Positions 12,660 to 24,114 of a stretch of DNA of 64,000 nucleotides are shown here, one piece after another (position 1 is the stretch's first letter; each line of letters opens with the position of its first letter). Both the position numbers and the translations under genes were made by a program. The notes under the pieces were generated by a model. It worked only from the letters and a program-made list of their open reading frames with translations, searched no databases and was not told the DNA's origin. Source of the stretch: Girardinichthys multiradiatus (taxonomy: Eukaryota; Chordata; Actinopteri; Cyprinodontiformes; Goodeidae); contig NC_061816.1 in the NCBI RefSeq assembly GCF_021462225.1, forward strand, positions 6,358,119 to 6,422,118, written 5' to 3'.

Positions 12660-13173
12660 GTAGAGCTGAGGGACATCAGATTAAGAACAAAAATGTATGA
12701 CATATATACCAAACTGAAGGGGGGCAAAGACTAAGCCCTGAGGAACCCCCCTGACAAGTAGACAAGCTGGCTGCAGTCCGAGAGGTGTGATGACATAAAC
12801 ATAAAGTTCTGCATCTGCAGCCTTAATAGAGCTATATTTCCAACATGGAGTCATGTGAGTTGTAGAGATCAGGGTTTTGTATCCCCCTCAGCTGGTTTTA
12901 GTGTCACTTCAGCAGTAATGTCTCTGGTCTTGTGGCAGCGTTTGGGAGACACTGAGCTCGATGGAGAGCAACATCTGTAGCCTGCTGACTGAACAGGGTT
13001 ACCCCTCCAGCACTACCTGAGCCTCAGCAAGGGCTGTAGACAGGAGCCAGAGAAGAGGGAGAATTGAGGATGGGGAAAGCCACCACCCCCATGATCTAAT
13101 TTATCCCTGGGCTGGAGACAACAAATGAGTACAGACAGCTTTTTCATAGCCAGCAGACACATTTGCATCCCAG

Positions 13174-13225
<52 letters not shown>

Positions 13226-15785
13226 GATAGATAGATAGATAGATATACACATATGTATGTATGTGTGTCTGTAGGTGTAATGTGTTAGGGTGAGTGCAGA
13301 CTCAAACAGTTCACTTTGAAAAATAAAAGGCTGAAAGTAAGACGCAAAAGTATAAATTGTGACATGTGAATATAGCACAAGTATGCTTGAATTATTCTCG
13401 AGTTAATTACGTTTCTGTGCCACGAGCAGCTGCACAATGGAGGGAACAGATAAAGATTCTCATAACAGGCCTATATATGTTCAGAAACATAACTGCTGGG
13501 ATCACAGATAGCTTTAAAGTTCCTGTTATTTGGTCAACAGGGTTGTTTTGTTGCAGATTTAATCTACACTTCATAACTGTATCAAGAGCATAGCTATTGT
13601 TCTCTTATAAAAGCTTTCATAAGTGCAGTTTTGTTTTAATGTCTAAAGAAAGAAAATCAGCAATTTTCAGTTAATATTTGAAGTTAACAATTTGCCAGTG
13701 TGAAATATATGTAAACATGCTCCTTTTGGGGTTTATTTGTTTAACTCCACTTTTGATATTGTCTTAAAAAACTTCTTAGAATCGATAAGTATGCTTTATA
13801 CTAAGAGCATTAGCAATTTTTTTTACCAGGAATATGATCCAAGTGGCTTTGGGGCCAAACATTCACTGTTGACCAAAGCACCAACCATAAGTAAAATTAC
13901 CAAAATCCTTTCCACTTGATCTGTGAATCTCATTATAACAGTTATTTTTTGTATCCGGTGCCACAACACGGTTGCATCTAAAAATGTTTTGTTAGTATCT
14001 AAACTTGAAAAGGTAACCCTGATGCTATTTTTAAATTTCCAGTAGTGGTTAGCTGTACTACACTACTAATACTAGAAATATAAAAAGGCAAAAAAAACTG
14101 GTATCTGTTTTTGCTACCATTTATCTTTGTCCTCAGCTACATGAGTATAAACAACTAAACCTATAAAAATAAACAAATACTTTTCTAATTTCCTGCTGTA
14201 GCTAGCTGTACTGAACTATGGGTAGCTACATCAATACACACAAAAGGTGGAAATTCAGTTACAGCTGTTACTTTGTTGTTTAGAACAATTGTACATGTAA
14301 ACGTTTTGTTGTTTTTTAATTAATAAAAAAGCATGCTTGTGCAAGCTTGTTTTGTCCCAACTGCTGAGTCTGTGCTACTGTTGCTGTCAGAAAATGGAGA
14401 AAACACATTTCTAAACTTTTTATGACAGATTTGATCAAGTACATCAAGTCTTCCGGATTGGATCACTTCATAACTTGCTGTGCTAAATTTCCATATCTGA
14501 AGTTATTTTCTAAGCGGAATAATCTGAATTATAATAAAACAATCTACCACCTATAGAATACAAAATACTATTTTTAAGACTAATGCTGAAATGTTCTAAG
14601 TTTACAAGTAAACAATTGTTTCCATTTAACTGCACTTTAAAGTAAAGCATTAAACAAAAAATACTTTATGGTAGACAAAAAACCTCCCAATAATAAAAAT
14701 GAAATTTAAAGACATTTGCTCCTGTATTTCGGTGAAATAATTTGTCATGATGCAATTTTTTCTCAGAACAAATTCCACTTCCTTCAACAGAAAAACATGT
14801 GCAGCAAGTTCATGTTTAACCAGCTTAAAACTGTAATAATTTCCCAGTATAATTACACAGAAGCACGATAAGAAAAGCTTCTTGTTTTTACTCCCGAAGA
14901 GCTCGTTATTCGACTCGTGTGTCTCCAGAACAGACCACTGCATCGTCATCAGCATGAAATTAGTAAAATCGCAGAGACCGATGAAGTGCATAGCCTTGTG
15001 TTGACGACACTCACCCTTCAATGGAAAATTCAACCTGGAGATAAACGTTTGGAAATATTCCAGACTATTCCCACAAAGAATTTTGGTCCAACTCAGCTAA
15101 TTACTTTTCTCTGTCCCCAACAATCTAAAGGTGAACCTGAGAACTTGCCAGCAATTACCCTCAGCCCGGGTCAGCTCTGGACAATATGTAAGCCATCTGC
15201 TGGCATCTGTTGTGTCTCCTACTAAACAGACTGAACAACCCCTTCATGTACAGAGCTGCACCGGACCACCGCCACCACAGCCTGGAGCCAGAAGCAAAGG
15301 GGGTGAAACGCTAAGCAGGTCACATGTTGTCTTTCAGCCATATTTGGGTCAGGCCTTTGGCTCTAGATGAGGGGAGGCTTAATGCACGGAGGCAACGGGT
15401 AATAATCCTCCTTTCAACACAGACACACACACACCTAAACTAGCTTTTTAGCCTTCCAGGGTGTGAAACCCCTAACACTTCTTTAATATGTTCCTAATAT
15501 GGGCTTGTTTTATTTAAATTTTCCAGATAGGTGCTGAATATTCCCTGGAAGGCGCCCCACATACAGGACTACATAAACAGACACTAGCGGAGGACCATAT
15601 GTTGCACGAAGCATATGTTTGGAGCATATGCTTAATGCCGGAGGGTGGAGGACTCACACATATCGACGATCACAGGTAAAGTGACGGGTGAGAAGGAGAT
15701 TAGAGCATAGAGGAACTACAGGTGGAGAAACATCTGAACTTTCTTTAGATCTACCCTGTCAACGTCAACTCAGTCTATCCTGCTG
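12660..15785. other. Non-coding DNA with a microsatellite; one possible L2 scrap
   Basis: No gene seen. At 12730-12750 the reverse complement reads GGGGTTCCTCAGGGCTTAGT, which translates GVPQGLV, a possible minus-strand trace of an L2-type reverse transcriptase motif. Around 14040-14240 there are loosely repeated GTAGCTAGCTGTACT-like words. Three CATATG palindromes fall within 35 bp at about 15597-15632. Confidence 0.4.
13173..13270. repeat. Compound microsatellite (TA/TG)n-(TA)n-(GATA)n-(TATG)n
   Basis: A short TATATA is followed by about 13 GT units (13181-13206), then TA units (13207-13224), four to five GATA units (13225-13244) and a TATG-type run. The short-period units are arranged in blocks rather than mixed. 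Likely polymorphic in length. Confidence 0.95.
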
Positions 15786-15799
15786 TACATCCTCCTTTC

Positions 15800-16262
15800 C
15801 ATTCATCCACCTATTTGTCCATTCCTCCATCCCTTTGTCAGTCCATCTGTCTCTTTGATTGTCCAATCATCCATATGTCCCTTTGTCTATCCATCCATCC
15901 CTACCTCTGTCAATCCATGTTCCCTTCTTTGCATCCATCTATCTGTCCTTCCATCTCTCAATCCACATGTCCCTTTTTTGAGTTGATCAACCCATCCATC
16001 TCTGTCCCTATGCCCATCCAGTCAGCCATCCATTTTACTGTCAGTCCATTTGTCCCTTAATCCATCTATCCTTTTATTTATCCATGGATACTAAAAGAAT
16101 CCATCTATCCATTTATCCACCCATTCATCATTTATCCATTCATTCTCCTTTTAATCCACCCATCCATGGATCTGTCCCTTTGCCCCTCCATTTAGCCATC
16201 CATCCATCAGTCTCTTTGTCCAACCTTCCATCCATCTTTCCATTTGTCCATCCATGCGTCTG
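15800..16262. repeat. Degenerate (CCAT)n-type tetranucleotide array
   Basis: About 460 bp in which CCAT, ATCC and TGTC/TGTCC words recur at 4-bp multiples (for example CCATCCATCCC near 15890 and CCATCCATCAG near 16200). Heavy point decay and small indels leave few perfect runs longer than three units. The open frames across it encode serine-, proline- and isoleucine-rich low-complexity text and are not genes. Confidence 0.9.
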
Positions 16263-16264
16263 TT

Positions 16265-19100
16265 TGGTCTTGTAGATATGTGCCAGTAAAAAGGATGAGG
16301 TTCAGGACATTTGGGATCACAGGTAGACCGGACCTTAGGTATGGTGGAAACTAATTCAGAGTAATGGGGGAACTTCATGCAGTAAATACCTGAACTTTCT
16401 TTTTCCCAGTATTTCTGCATCTAATATGTTAGGAAATATATGCAAAACCGTCAACATTTAGATTAGGCCCAGGCACTTTAATCTGAGTGGCTGGAAATGT
16501 TTGAATTCATTACAGAAAGTTAAGAAAATCTATATGGAAAGATAAACTTTCTTTTCCCAGGAATTCATTAGGAGAAAACTCTGGCTTTTGTGTTTCTGTT
16601 GGTCATGGTTCGTGGAGTTCTGAGGGCAGAGGCTGCGGGTATGAAATGTGATCAAATTTCAAACACATCCCCAGTTGTGGCAATTTGTACATTTGCATCA
16701 AGCGTCTGCTGGATGTCTGGCGGTAAACAGGATGAGGTTCAGCACATTTGCTGCAGCAGTTTTTAACATGACGAGATGAGGGGGCGGATGGCCCGGACAA
16801 ACAAATCCAGGTGGAACTGTGAGTTTGTAAATGTTTGCAAGAACATCAAAGATAAATCTGACCCAATCAGAGAGAGGTTGATGAATTTCCTGCCATTTTC
16901 CCAGCATTCATACCTCTATGTAGAGAATTGTGAGGTCTCAAGTGGTGACACACTTGCACTTTTCTCCTTCCTCTTTGCAATCACACTAATTGCTTTCACA
17001 TATGTCTTTTTTTCTTCTTTCAGTGCGATTGTTATCTTGCGTTGCAGTCAGGCGGTCATCAGGTTTGGCTTTTTGAAGCTCCAAAGGTTATGACTTCATT
17101 GTGGTCGAGGCTGAAATGTCTCAGGAGGAACCAATAGAAAGGACTTTGATTTCAGGAAAGATGTTGGCTTCAAAGAAAACTCATGAGGTGGATGGCTGAA
17201 GGTAGAAAATGAAAGAATTTCTGGTAGAAATAAATCACTGACGTTTTTGATTGGATATTTAAAGATCTAGATCTCTGAAAGCCACTAGGTGTCACACTAG
17301 AGCAGTGCACACCAACTCTAAAGCAAAATAAGTAACCTAGACTACATCTACCTATGGCTTGTATATTTCAGTCCATTCCCTTTCACTTATCCAAGATTGG
17401 GTTGTGGAAGAAATGGGTAAATGAGGGGAAAACTGACATCCCTCCAATCAGATGTACTGCTGGAGTCTGGAAGGTTCTGTGTGGGCAGTGGTTTTCTCAA
17501 ATTTTCTGTAGATTTCTGGAAGAATCTGAAAATGTCAGCAATCAAATGTTTTCCATGGGTGGATAAGGATGATGGATAATGAATACATTTAGAAGACAAT
17601 CAAATGTTTATATTCTGGAACAGAAAAAGGTCAGAATATGAAATTACAGGTGGTGGGGCGAACTTCTGTCTAGCAATCAATTTGTTCTTCGAAGGTATGG
17701 GAAATCTGGACATTTGAGTCGGAAAAGTTTTGAATTGTGACATGAAAATGGTGTAGGAACCCTGGGTGGAGAAGTTCCACCCAGTTTTAGTAACCTTCAT
17801 GCACTTATGGCAGCCATTTGCTTAAGCAGATTAGAGTTTAACAGTTTTGTGAGATCATCATTATCAAAATAGGAGAAAGCACTCCTCCCAGAGGTTCACA
17901 ACCTTCAGCTTCTCATGTCCTGATTCCACCTCCACCTCATCTTCCCCTCTTTCAACTAAATTCAAATGTGCAGGTTTGTTTTGGGGATAAAGTCCTGGGC
18001 TTTGATCAGCACTAATTAGACAGCATCTGCTTTCGTTAGCTACCTATTAGAGCTGGGTAGGTTATCGCAGTCCTAATCTCTGGCCAGTAGCCAGGCGAGG
18101 GTGCTGCCTTCCTGAAGGATCCCCCTTCCTCAAAGCAGTCTAAGGTGAGAACAGATCGTGATGAAAGGGCCTTCTCCTTTAAGTGCAGATCAATACGCTC
18201 CCTTCTTTTGCCTATGGGGGATCAAGAGTTTCAAACACAAAGAAGATTTTTGCATAAAGATCCAAACAATGGTTCACAAGACTTTTTTTTCCCTCTTACT
18301 TTCTTGCCTCTGTGCTTTCAACTCCCTCTATCATGGACTTTTCATATGTGTTTGCTTTAACTTTCCAGGACAAAATGAGTAAAGATTTCTTTAAGTCTAA
18401 AATATACATTCTACAGTAACACCCATTGAAAGTGGCAACAGTTTCTTCTGGAGCACATTTAAGTTTGCTTGTTGGTAGCATATGGAAGTTAAATGCAAGG
18501 ATTCACTTACAGGCTGTCAAACTTGACTTACATTTGTGTAAATATTCTTTGATAGTCTTTTAATTCTGCAGAATATTGATATAATCCCCCAATGTTTGTG
18601 TAATACTTCATGCTGGAGTAATGATAACCCAAAGGAAATAGTTTGTTTGGTCAGAGCAACAAAGACAGAACAGTAAAGATATGTCTAAGGATTCCTTCAT
18701 ATTGGATGAAGACGCCACTAGCTCAGTTGGTCTTTGCAGGGTCCTGGCAAGGTCTTTAAGAACCTTATATAAATCCAAAGGGCTCATCACTAGACTTGGT
18801 ACAACATGAAAGGTCCTGAGTATGCACAAAAAATCCAAGGCCAAGTTATGGTTTTGTTATTTATCAGTTCATGGTCAACTCGCTGACTGCAAGATGCAAA
18901 TCGAGCTAATCATCAGCTCTCCACCACAGTGCTTGAGAGAAGAGAAAAGGTTGCCTCCAGACAGCCCTTCCAAACAAGACAAATTTGATCAGTCGTCCTC
19001 CCTCCAGCTGGGTTGTTTTCTCAACTTCGCTGATCATTGCACAATCTCATATTAGGGTTAATTTGCTAGGTGATTCACTCCTGAGAAGGTTGACAGCTGT
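16265..19100. other. Non-coding DNA with one internal duplication
   Basis: No gene recognised. A block of about 40-45 bp at 16271-16315 recurs, diverged, at 16709-16755; the shared core is AGGATGAGGTTCAG. A nearby word, ACTTTCTTTTTCCCAG, also recurs (about 16393 and 16546). The stretch 17990-18120 is repeat-free with a TAATTAG core. The rest shows nothing. Confidence 0.45.
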
Positions 19101-19104
19101 TTTA

Positions 19105-20030
19105 CACGGGCTTGCAAAGTCTTTATCATTTTGTCAGATTACAATCACAAAATGCAATGTCTTTCATGTGGATTTTATGTTGCAGACCAACACTAATCAG
19201 CACATACCAGCTGCGCATCTTTATATTTGCAAAATAGCTTAAGCTCAGTCAGACTGTATGTGAACATCAATTTAATGCACATTCTTGCTACAGATTCTCA
19301 GTTGGATTTAGATGTGGACTTTGGGATTGTGCCATTCTAACCCATAAATATGCATTGATCTAAACCATCCCATTGTAGCTCTGGTTGTTTGTTTGGGGTT
19401 GTTGACCTTCTTGAAGGTGAACCTCCTTCCTCTTTGCAGCATCTAACAGGTTTTCTTCCAGGGCTGTCCTGCATTTAGCATCATCCATCTTGTAATCAAC
19501 TCAAACCAGCTGAAGGAAAGCATTCCCACAGCATGATAACTGCCGCCACCATGCTTCACCATGGGCATCATTAGTATATCTGCCACACAGAGTTTTCATG
19601 CAGGCCAAAAGGTTAAATTTTGCTCTAATTCAGGCAGAGAACCTTCTTCCACATTTTTGCTGTGACAAACTACAATTATTACACCTATTCTGCGGATCTC
19701 TGCAGCTCCTCCAGAATAACCTTGTTTTATAACCTAACCTTGCCTTAAACTTCTCCACAACTTTCTTCCTGACCTGCCTGTTGTGTTCCTTGGTCTTCGT
19801 GATACTGTTTGTTCTCTATTAAACCTCTGAGAACTTCACAGCTGCATCAATATTGGGATTAAATTAAACGCAGGTGGACTCCATTAATAACAATATAAAA
19901 TGCAGATTGCACTGGATTTAATTTAAGGTTATTAGAGTGAAGAGGATTAACTACATTTGCATTCCAAGTTTTCAAACCGACCTCCATTCCTCAAAAGGTT
20001 ACCAACTCTCTTAAATGTTTTCACGGCTAT
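19105..20030 (-). mobile_element. Decayed Tc1-like transposon
   Basis: Read on the minus strand, the text follows a Tc1 transposase from N- to C-terminus. Near 19800-19740 lie the remains of a KEHNRQVRKKVVEKFK-like start. Near 19560-19500 the MVKHGGGS block survives as CACCATGCTTCACC with GCCGCCACC. Near 19310-19280 is a DLNPTENL-like catalytic-Glu region. The DNA left of 19200 (CTTGCAAAGTCTTTATCATT) and right of 19930 resembles the two long arms of the family. Many stops and deletions shorten it to about 0.93 kb. The 57465-57770 fragment appears to be the same or a sister family. Confidence 0.8.
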
Positions 20031-20034
20031 ATGT

Positions 20035-21120
20035 CCAGAGTTGTATGCCCTAGAATGAAGACAGGGTGTACTTTCTTTGTAGACCTCCATGCAGTTCGTT
20101 AGCCATCTCTGGTAAAGCCCTCTTTAATTTCCTTTATTGTTATCACCATTACAAGGCATTCCCTTTTTCACAACTAATTTGTCCAGGATAAGAAAAAAAA
20201 ACATCAGTCCAATCAGGAATGAGAGGCAAAAAAGGAGATTTAGGAGGAAAATCACTCCTGAAGCTGTTGGGTGTTGCAGGAGAAGAGAAGAAGGAGCAAT
20301 CCAGAGGGCAGGCATAGATTTCCCTCTCAAGTAGTTCATTTATATCTTCAAAACTCTTTCAGAGACCAGAGTTACTGTGCCTTTGTTGTGCTTTAAAAAG
20401 CTTAGCTGGTCTCTGTGAAGGGAAGCAATGAGAGCACTTTAGAAAGAGCTACAAAGGCAGGGGACGGGCGGAGGAAGAAAGAAAAAGTGAATGGCACCAC
20501 TGATAAAGTTGAGCAAATTAAGTCATTGACCTGAGGTGGAGATTAATAGCAAACAAGGTGCCCCAGCTTCAGAAGTAATGAATATTCTTCAAACGACGCG
20601 AAGGGGGGATGGAGGGGTAGGGGGGTGGCAGATAGAGCCGGTTTGATGCGAATGACATTGAAAGTTGTGGAGAACAGAAAAATTCTGTCATTTTTCATTT
20701 GTATGCAAATTTGCCAGTTACACAAATTAACCCCTGAACCCCGGTGTCAGTCCTCATCTCGGGTGGAAGCCGGCCTCCCGCCGGGGCCCCTCGTCCAGTA
20801 CGTTCACCCACGCCTTCCCTCGAGGGTCAGCAGCGGCAGCAGACGAGGGGCACAGCTCCACCTCATTTGTTTACCGGCTATATTACCTCAAAGCTAATAA
20901 ATCCCAAGACCCCAGAGAGTCACATGTTTATCTCAGCAACTCAGCTGATGTGTCCAACATGAGCCATGAAACACATGAGAAGAAGGACAACATTGGGCGT
21001 TCGTGGTTCTGTCACCAGACTGCTGAATAGAGCTACGCAACAGTTGACACAAGCTGTGTCTGTTGAGCACTTCCTGCTTCCTTTAGGAATCCATGATCCT
21101 GCTTTTGTTAATATGTCTTT
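20035..21120. other. Unique non-coding DNA
   Basis: No gene or repeat recognised. The stretch 20620-20730 (around ATTTGTATGCAAATTTGCCAG, containing the octamer ATGCAAAT) is repeat-free and could be regulatory. The open frame at 20625-20897 has no recognisable domain. Confidence 0.4.
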
Positions 21121-21124
21121 TTCA

Positions 21125-21620
21125 TAACTTCTGCATTTTCTGGATCTGGCACTCCATCACGCTGGAAAATTTACAGATCATCAACAAATTGTTCCTGAAT
21201 TGCTAGAACAAGTTTCTCTTGGAGGACATTTTGATCCCACTTGTTATCCATGGTAGTGATCTTCTGCATAACTGGAAAGACGTCCACTTCAGATGAGAAG
21301 CAACCCCAAAAATGGGTTGTTTCACTGTTGGGAGCATATTGGACTCGTGATGGTTCTCAGCTCGTCTTCTCCAGATGTCCCAAACAACAAGGACCAGATG
21401 ACTAGGAGGAGAAAATAACTGTGCACAGGTCTTCTGATGTCCATTACTGTACTTTCTGTAGAATTTGTCTGTTCCTGTTTTTCTTGGACAAAAGTATCTT
21501 CTTTGCTGCACTTGTAGTTCAATAGTCCTTACATCACTGTGTGAAGATGCTTCAACAGCCACCTGCTTAAGATATGCAAACTCTGCACTGGTGGCAATGG
21601 GATTCTGTATCACATGATTT
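21125..21620 (-). mobile_element. Decayed Tc1-like transposase fragment
   Basis: A 136-codon minus-strand frame (21203-21613) begins IQNPIATSAEFAYLKQVAVE and runs on without a stop. The order of remnants matches a fish Tc1-like transposase: the ATSAEL-type segment, a CPRKTGTDKFYRKY piece, then MLPTVKQPIFGVASH in place of the usual VKHPETIHVWG block. Below 21200 comes LQERLVLAIQEQFVDD-type text leading to FQRDGVP, the second catalytic Asp region. Large internal deletions remove the first catalytic Asp. The frame stays open only by chance. Weakly related motifs lie at 860-1090. Confidence 0.7.
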
Positions 21621-21627
21621 CTGGGAT

Positions 21628-21850
21628 CCAGTCTTGAGTCTTTCGAGTGCCAGTCTAATTCAAATCTTCAGATCGAGTCCAAGTCAAGTCTTGACTCCTT
21701 CAAGCATGACTCTTTAAGTCAAGTCTTGACTTTTTTAGCTTAAGGGTCTAAGTCAACCCTCAGGTTTTTTTGGGGTTTGACTCTAAATCAAGTCTTCAGT
21801 CTTGAAAATGGGAGTCCAAGTTAAGTGTAGGTCTTTAGAGCACTAGCCTA
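21628..21850. repeat. Degenerate AGTC/GACT-rich tandem repeat
   Basis: AAGTCAAGTCTTGACT-like words recur at about 21680, 21715 and 21787, with GAGTC, AGTCT and AGTCAA in between. The core is near-palindromic (AAGTCAAGACTT type), so the array can fold on either strand. It directly adjoins the Tc1 fragment ending near 21620. Confidence 0.75.
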
Positions 21851-21854
21851 AATC

Positions 21855-23465
21855 AACTATGCAGCACCGTGCTCCTTGAGCTGTAAGTTTGCAGAACCTT
21901 CTGGTTGTCACGAGTCAAATTTTGTGTCACTACATTTAAATGGTGCCAAAGCAGTTATCGCCTAAAAATCTTACAATCATACTTTTCTTTTTGTTAGCCC
22001 TGTTAGAAACTGTTCTTAACTTGGTGATAGATGCACAAGAGCCACAAATGGAGAATATTGTGGTTGCTATAGTGGTTCCCACCTTTTCTGGACAATAGAT
22101 GTGAGGAGGAACATCAAAACCGAAGAAATTAAAACAATCACTGTGCAAAAACTATGAGTTGAATGAAAACTATTCTTGAACCATAAGTTGCAGAAACGTC
22201 TAGTCTCCACACATTTTTGGTGTATACTGTTTATTATGTAAGAGACATGACTGGTTAAAGTACATTAATTTTCTTTAGAAAAAAAATTGTTGCGCTGAAA
22301 TATGGTAGTGGATTAAAGGTATGGGCGTGTACAATTTACACTCTGGGCTGATCTGACAGAAAACCATGGTTCTTATGGGAGTGAGAGGCAAACTGGATGA
22401 TAGTACAGCTAAATGCCTATGTTCTGATTCATAAATTGTACATGTGGCATCAAATCAGCCAGGGGAAAGTCTAGTTTTTCTAAACTGTTTAAACTGAATT
22501 TTCGTTCCACTGAAATGTATGGTTCCAAAGAGCTCCAACGAGTGTTGGGTTTCCTCAACAAAACTCAATTACTGTTGGTAAGTAAGTTGAAACACAATGA
22601 TTAAAACCTTATTTCAAAATGGGGAGAAACTTCTGAAATTAAAGACCTAATTCACCTGCATTTTCTCGTTTTGCTACGTAACAGTAGATCACACTTGTTC
22701 ACCGTTTATTGCAACCATGAAAATGTAAAGTTTAGTTTAAAGTTTAGTTTGGTTAAAAAAGTGATTGTCAGATCATTTTAGGGGTTCTCATTAGGCTAAA
22801 ATGCAGCAGTTCTCTTTGCCTCGAGAATTGTGATACTAAAGCCTCCTAAAGTAAAGCTCTAACATCTGTGTGTTGCTTAAGTGCAGCTTGGTCTCCATCC
22901 CGGTGTGGTGTCAGGAAATAGGAGGCAGCCCTAAACAAATTCCACCATCTGCAGAGAGGAAGGTGGCAGCCGTGTGGTGATTGACCCCTTTAATTGATGC
23001 AGCTTTAATTATCATAATCGCCTGCCAGAGTTGCTGTTGTTCCCTTTTTTCCAGACCCCTCCCTCCCTCCTGTTTTTCCGTGGCGTTTCACATCCTGGCA
23101 TCAACCAGTGCAGGTGTCCTACAGATGTTGGATTGCCTCCCCTCGGAGCTGTGCAATTTGTTAGCTGCTAGTCAGCTGTCACCTTTGGATTTCTGCAACG
23201 ACAGGCTGGGAAATGTTGACCTAAACTGAGTGTTGATCCTACAGCAGATCACTGGAAAGCCTGCTTAATGACAAAATGAATTTCCCTGCTTTGGAAGCAC
23301 AAATAGAAATGAGTTTCAAACATTTTTGACCAGCATTTATGCAAAGTTGACCATTTTCACTTTAAATCAAATACTCTTCAAATTTTTTTGGGTGGATGAT
23401 CACTTTGAAACCTTAGCTCAAAAATCCCATGAGCAGTTTTAGTACTTGTATATATACAAAGCTTA
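21855..23465. other. Unique non-coding DNA
   Basis: No gene recognised. A short direct repeat, AAAGTTTAGTTT, occurs twice at 22727-22750. The repeat-free stretch 22860-23230 has TTTAATTGATGCAGC and TTTAATTATCATAAT cores and may be conserved non-coding DNA. Confidence 0.4.
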
Positions 23466-23469
23466 TCAC

Positions 23470-23582
23470 TGTCATTGTGTGAATGTGTGTATGAATAGGT
23501 GAGTGACTGCAGTGTAAAGTGCTTTGGGGTCTTAAAGGACTTGAGAAAGCGCTTTACAAGTTCAGGCCATTTACCATTTATT
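23470..23582 (+). repeat. Teleost interspersed repeat tail (LINE/SINE 3' end type)
   Basis: The text GTGTAAAGTGCTTTGGGGTC followed by GAGAAAGCGCTTTACAAG and GGCCATTTACCATTTA is a very common fish repeat 3' end. I recognise the pattern but cannot assign it to one LINE or SINE family from sequence alone. Confidence 0.65.
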
Positions 23583-23594
23583 TTGAAGCATGCC

Positions 23595-23755
23595 TTACCT
23601 GTGGGGTTCCCAGCGGCTCTATACTTGGGCCCTTTATATTTTAATTTACTTTTTTTATTTTTTATTTTCCGACCCTTTAATATTGAACAGTGTTTATTAT
23701 CGATAATATGCTGATAATACTCAGTTTCATTTGTCCTTCAAGTCTGGTGATCTAC
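23595..23755 (+). mobile_element. L2-type LINE reverse transcriptase fragment
   Basis: The plus strand encodes CGVPSGSILGPFIF near 23600-23642 and YADNTQFHLSF near 23706-23740. These correspond to the reverse transcriptase motifs GVPQGSILGPLLF and YADDTQLYL of fish L2-type LINEs. The catalytic YADD reads YADN and a stop lies between the blocks, so it is dead. Confidence 0.75.
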
Positions 23756-23759
23756 ACTA

Positions 23760-24110
23760 GATCAGTTATAACATTATGACCACTGAGAGGTAAAATGATC
23801 AACCCAGTTTATCTCTTAATCATGTCACCAGTTAGTTGGCGAAATCTATCAGGCAGCAGGGAAAAATGAAGTATTCCAAGTTGACATGTCAGAAGCAAGA
23901 AATTGAGCAAGCTAAAGGAACGTGGCAAGTTGGTGACAGGGTCAGGGGCAGCCAAGGCTCACTGATGCATGTGGTGAGCAAATGACTCAATGACAAAACC
24001 AGTAAAGAACACAGATTTGGGAGTAATTTGGTGCACCATCTGCAACAGCGTACTAACCAGACGTGAATCCACGAGAGCCCTAGGATCACTTCATACCAAC
24101 TTGGATAACC
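23760..24110 (+). mobile_element. Decayed Tc1-like transposon, 5' part
   Basis: The left end reads ATCAGTTATAACATTATGAC then CACTGAGAGGT, a known fish Tc1-like end type. Near 23930-23970 the text GGTGACAGGGTCAGGGGCAG with CCAAGGCTCACTGATGCATG corresponds to the RRQGHGRPRLIDA linker between the two DNA-binding domains of the matching transposase. The catalytic part is missing. It starts directly after the L2 fragment. Confidence 0.75.
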
Positions 24111-24114
24111 AATG

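Noticed and set aside
15815..16420. Open frames with repeated SIHPSI-like text, superficially a repeat protein
   Set aside because: They translate a degenerate CCAT tetranucleotide array.
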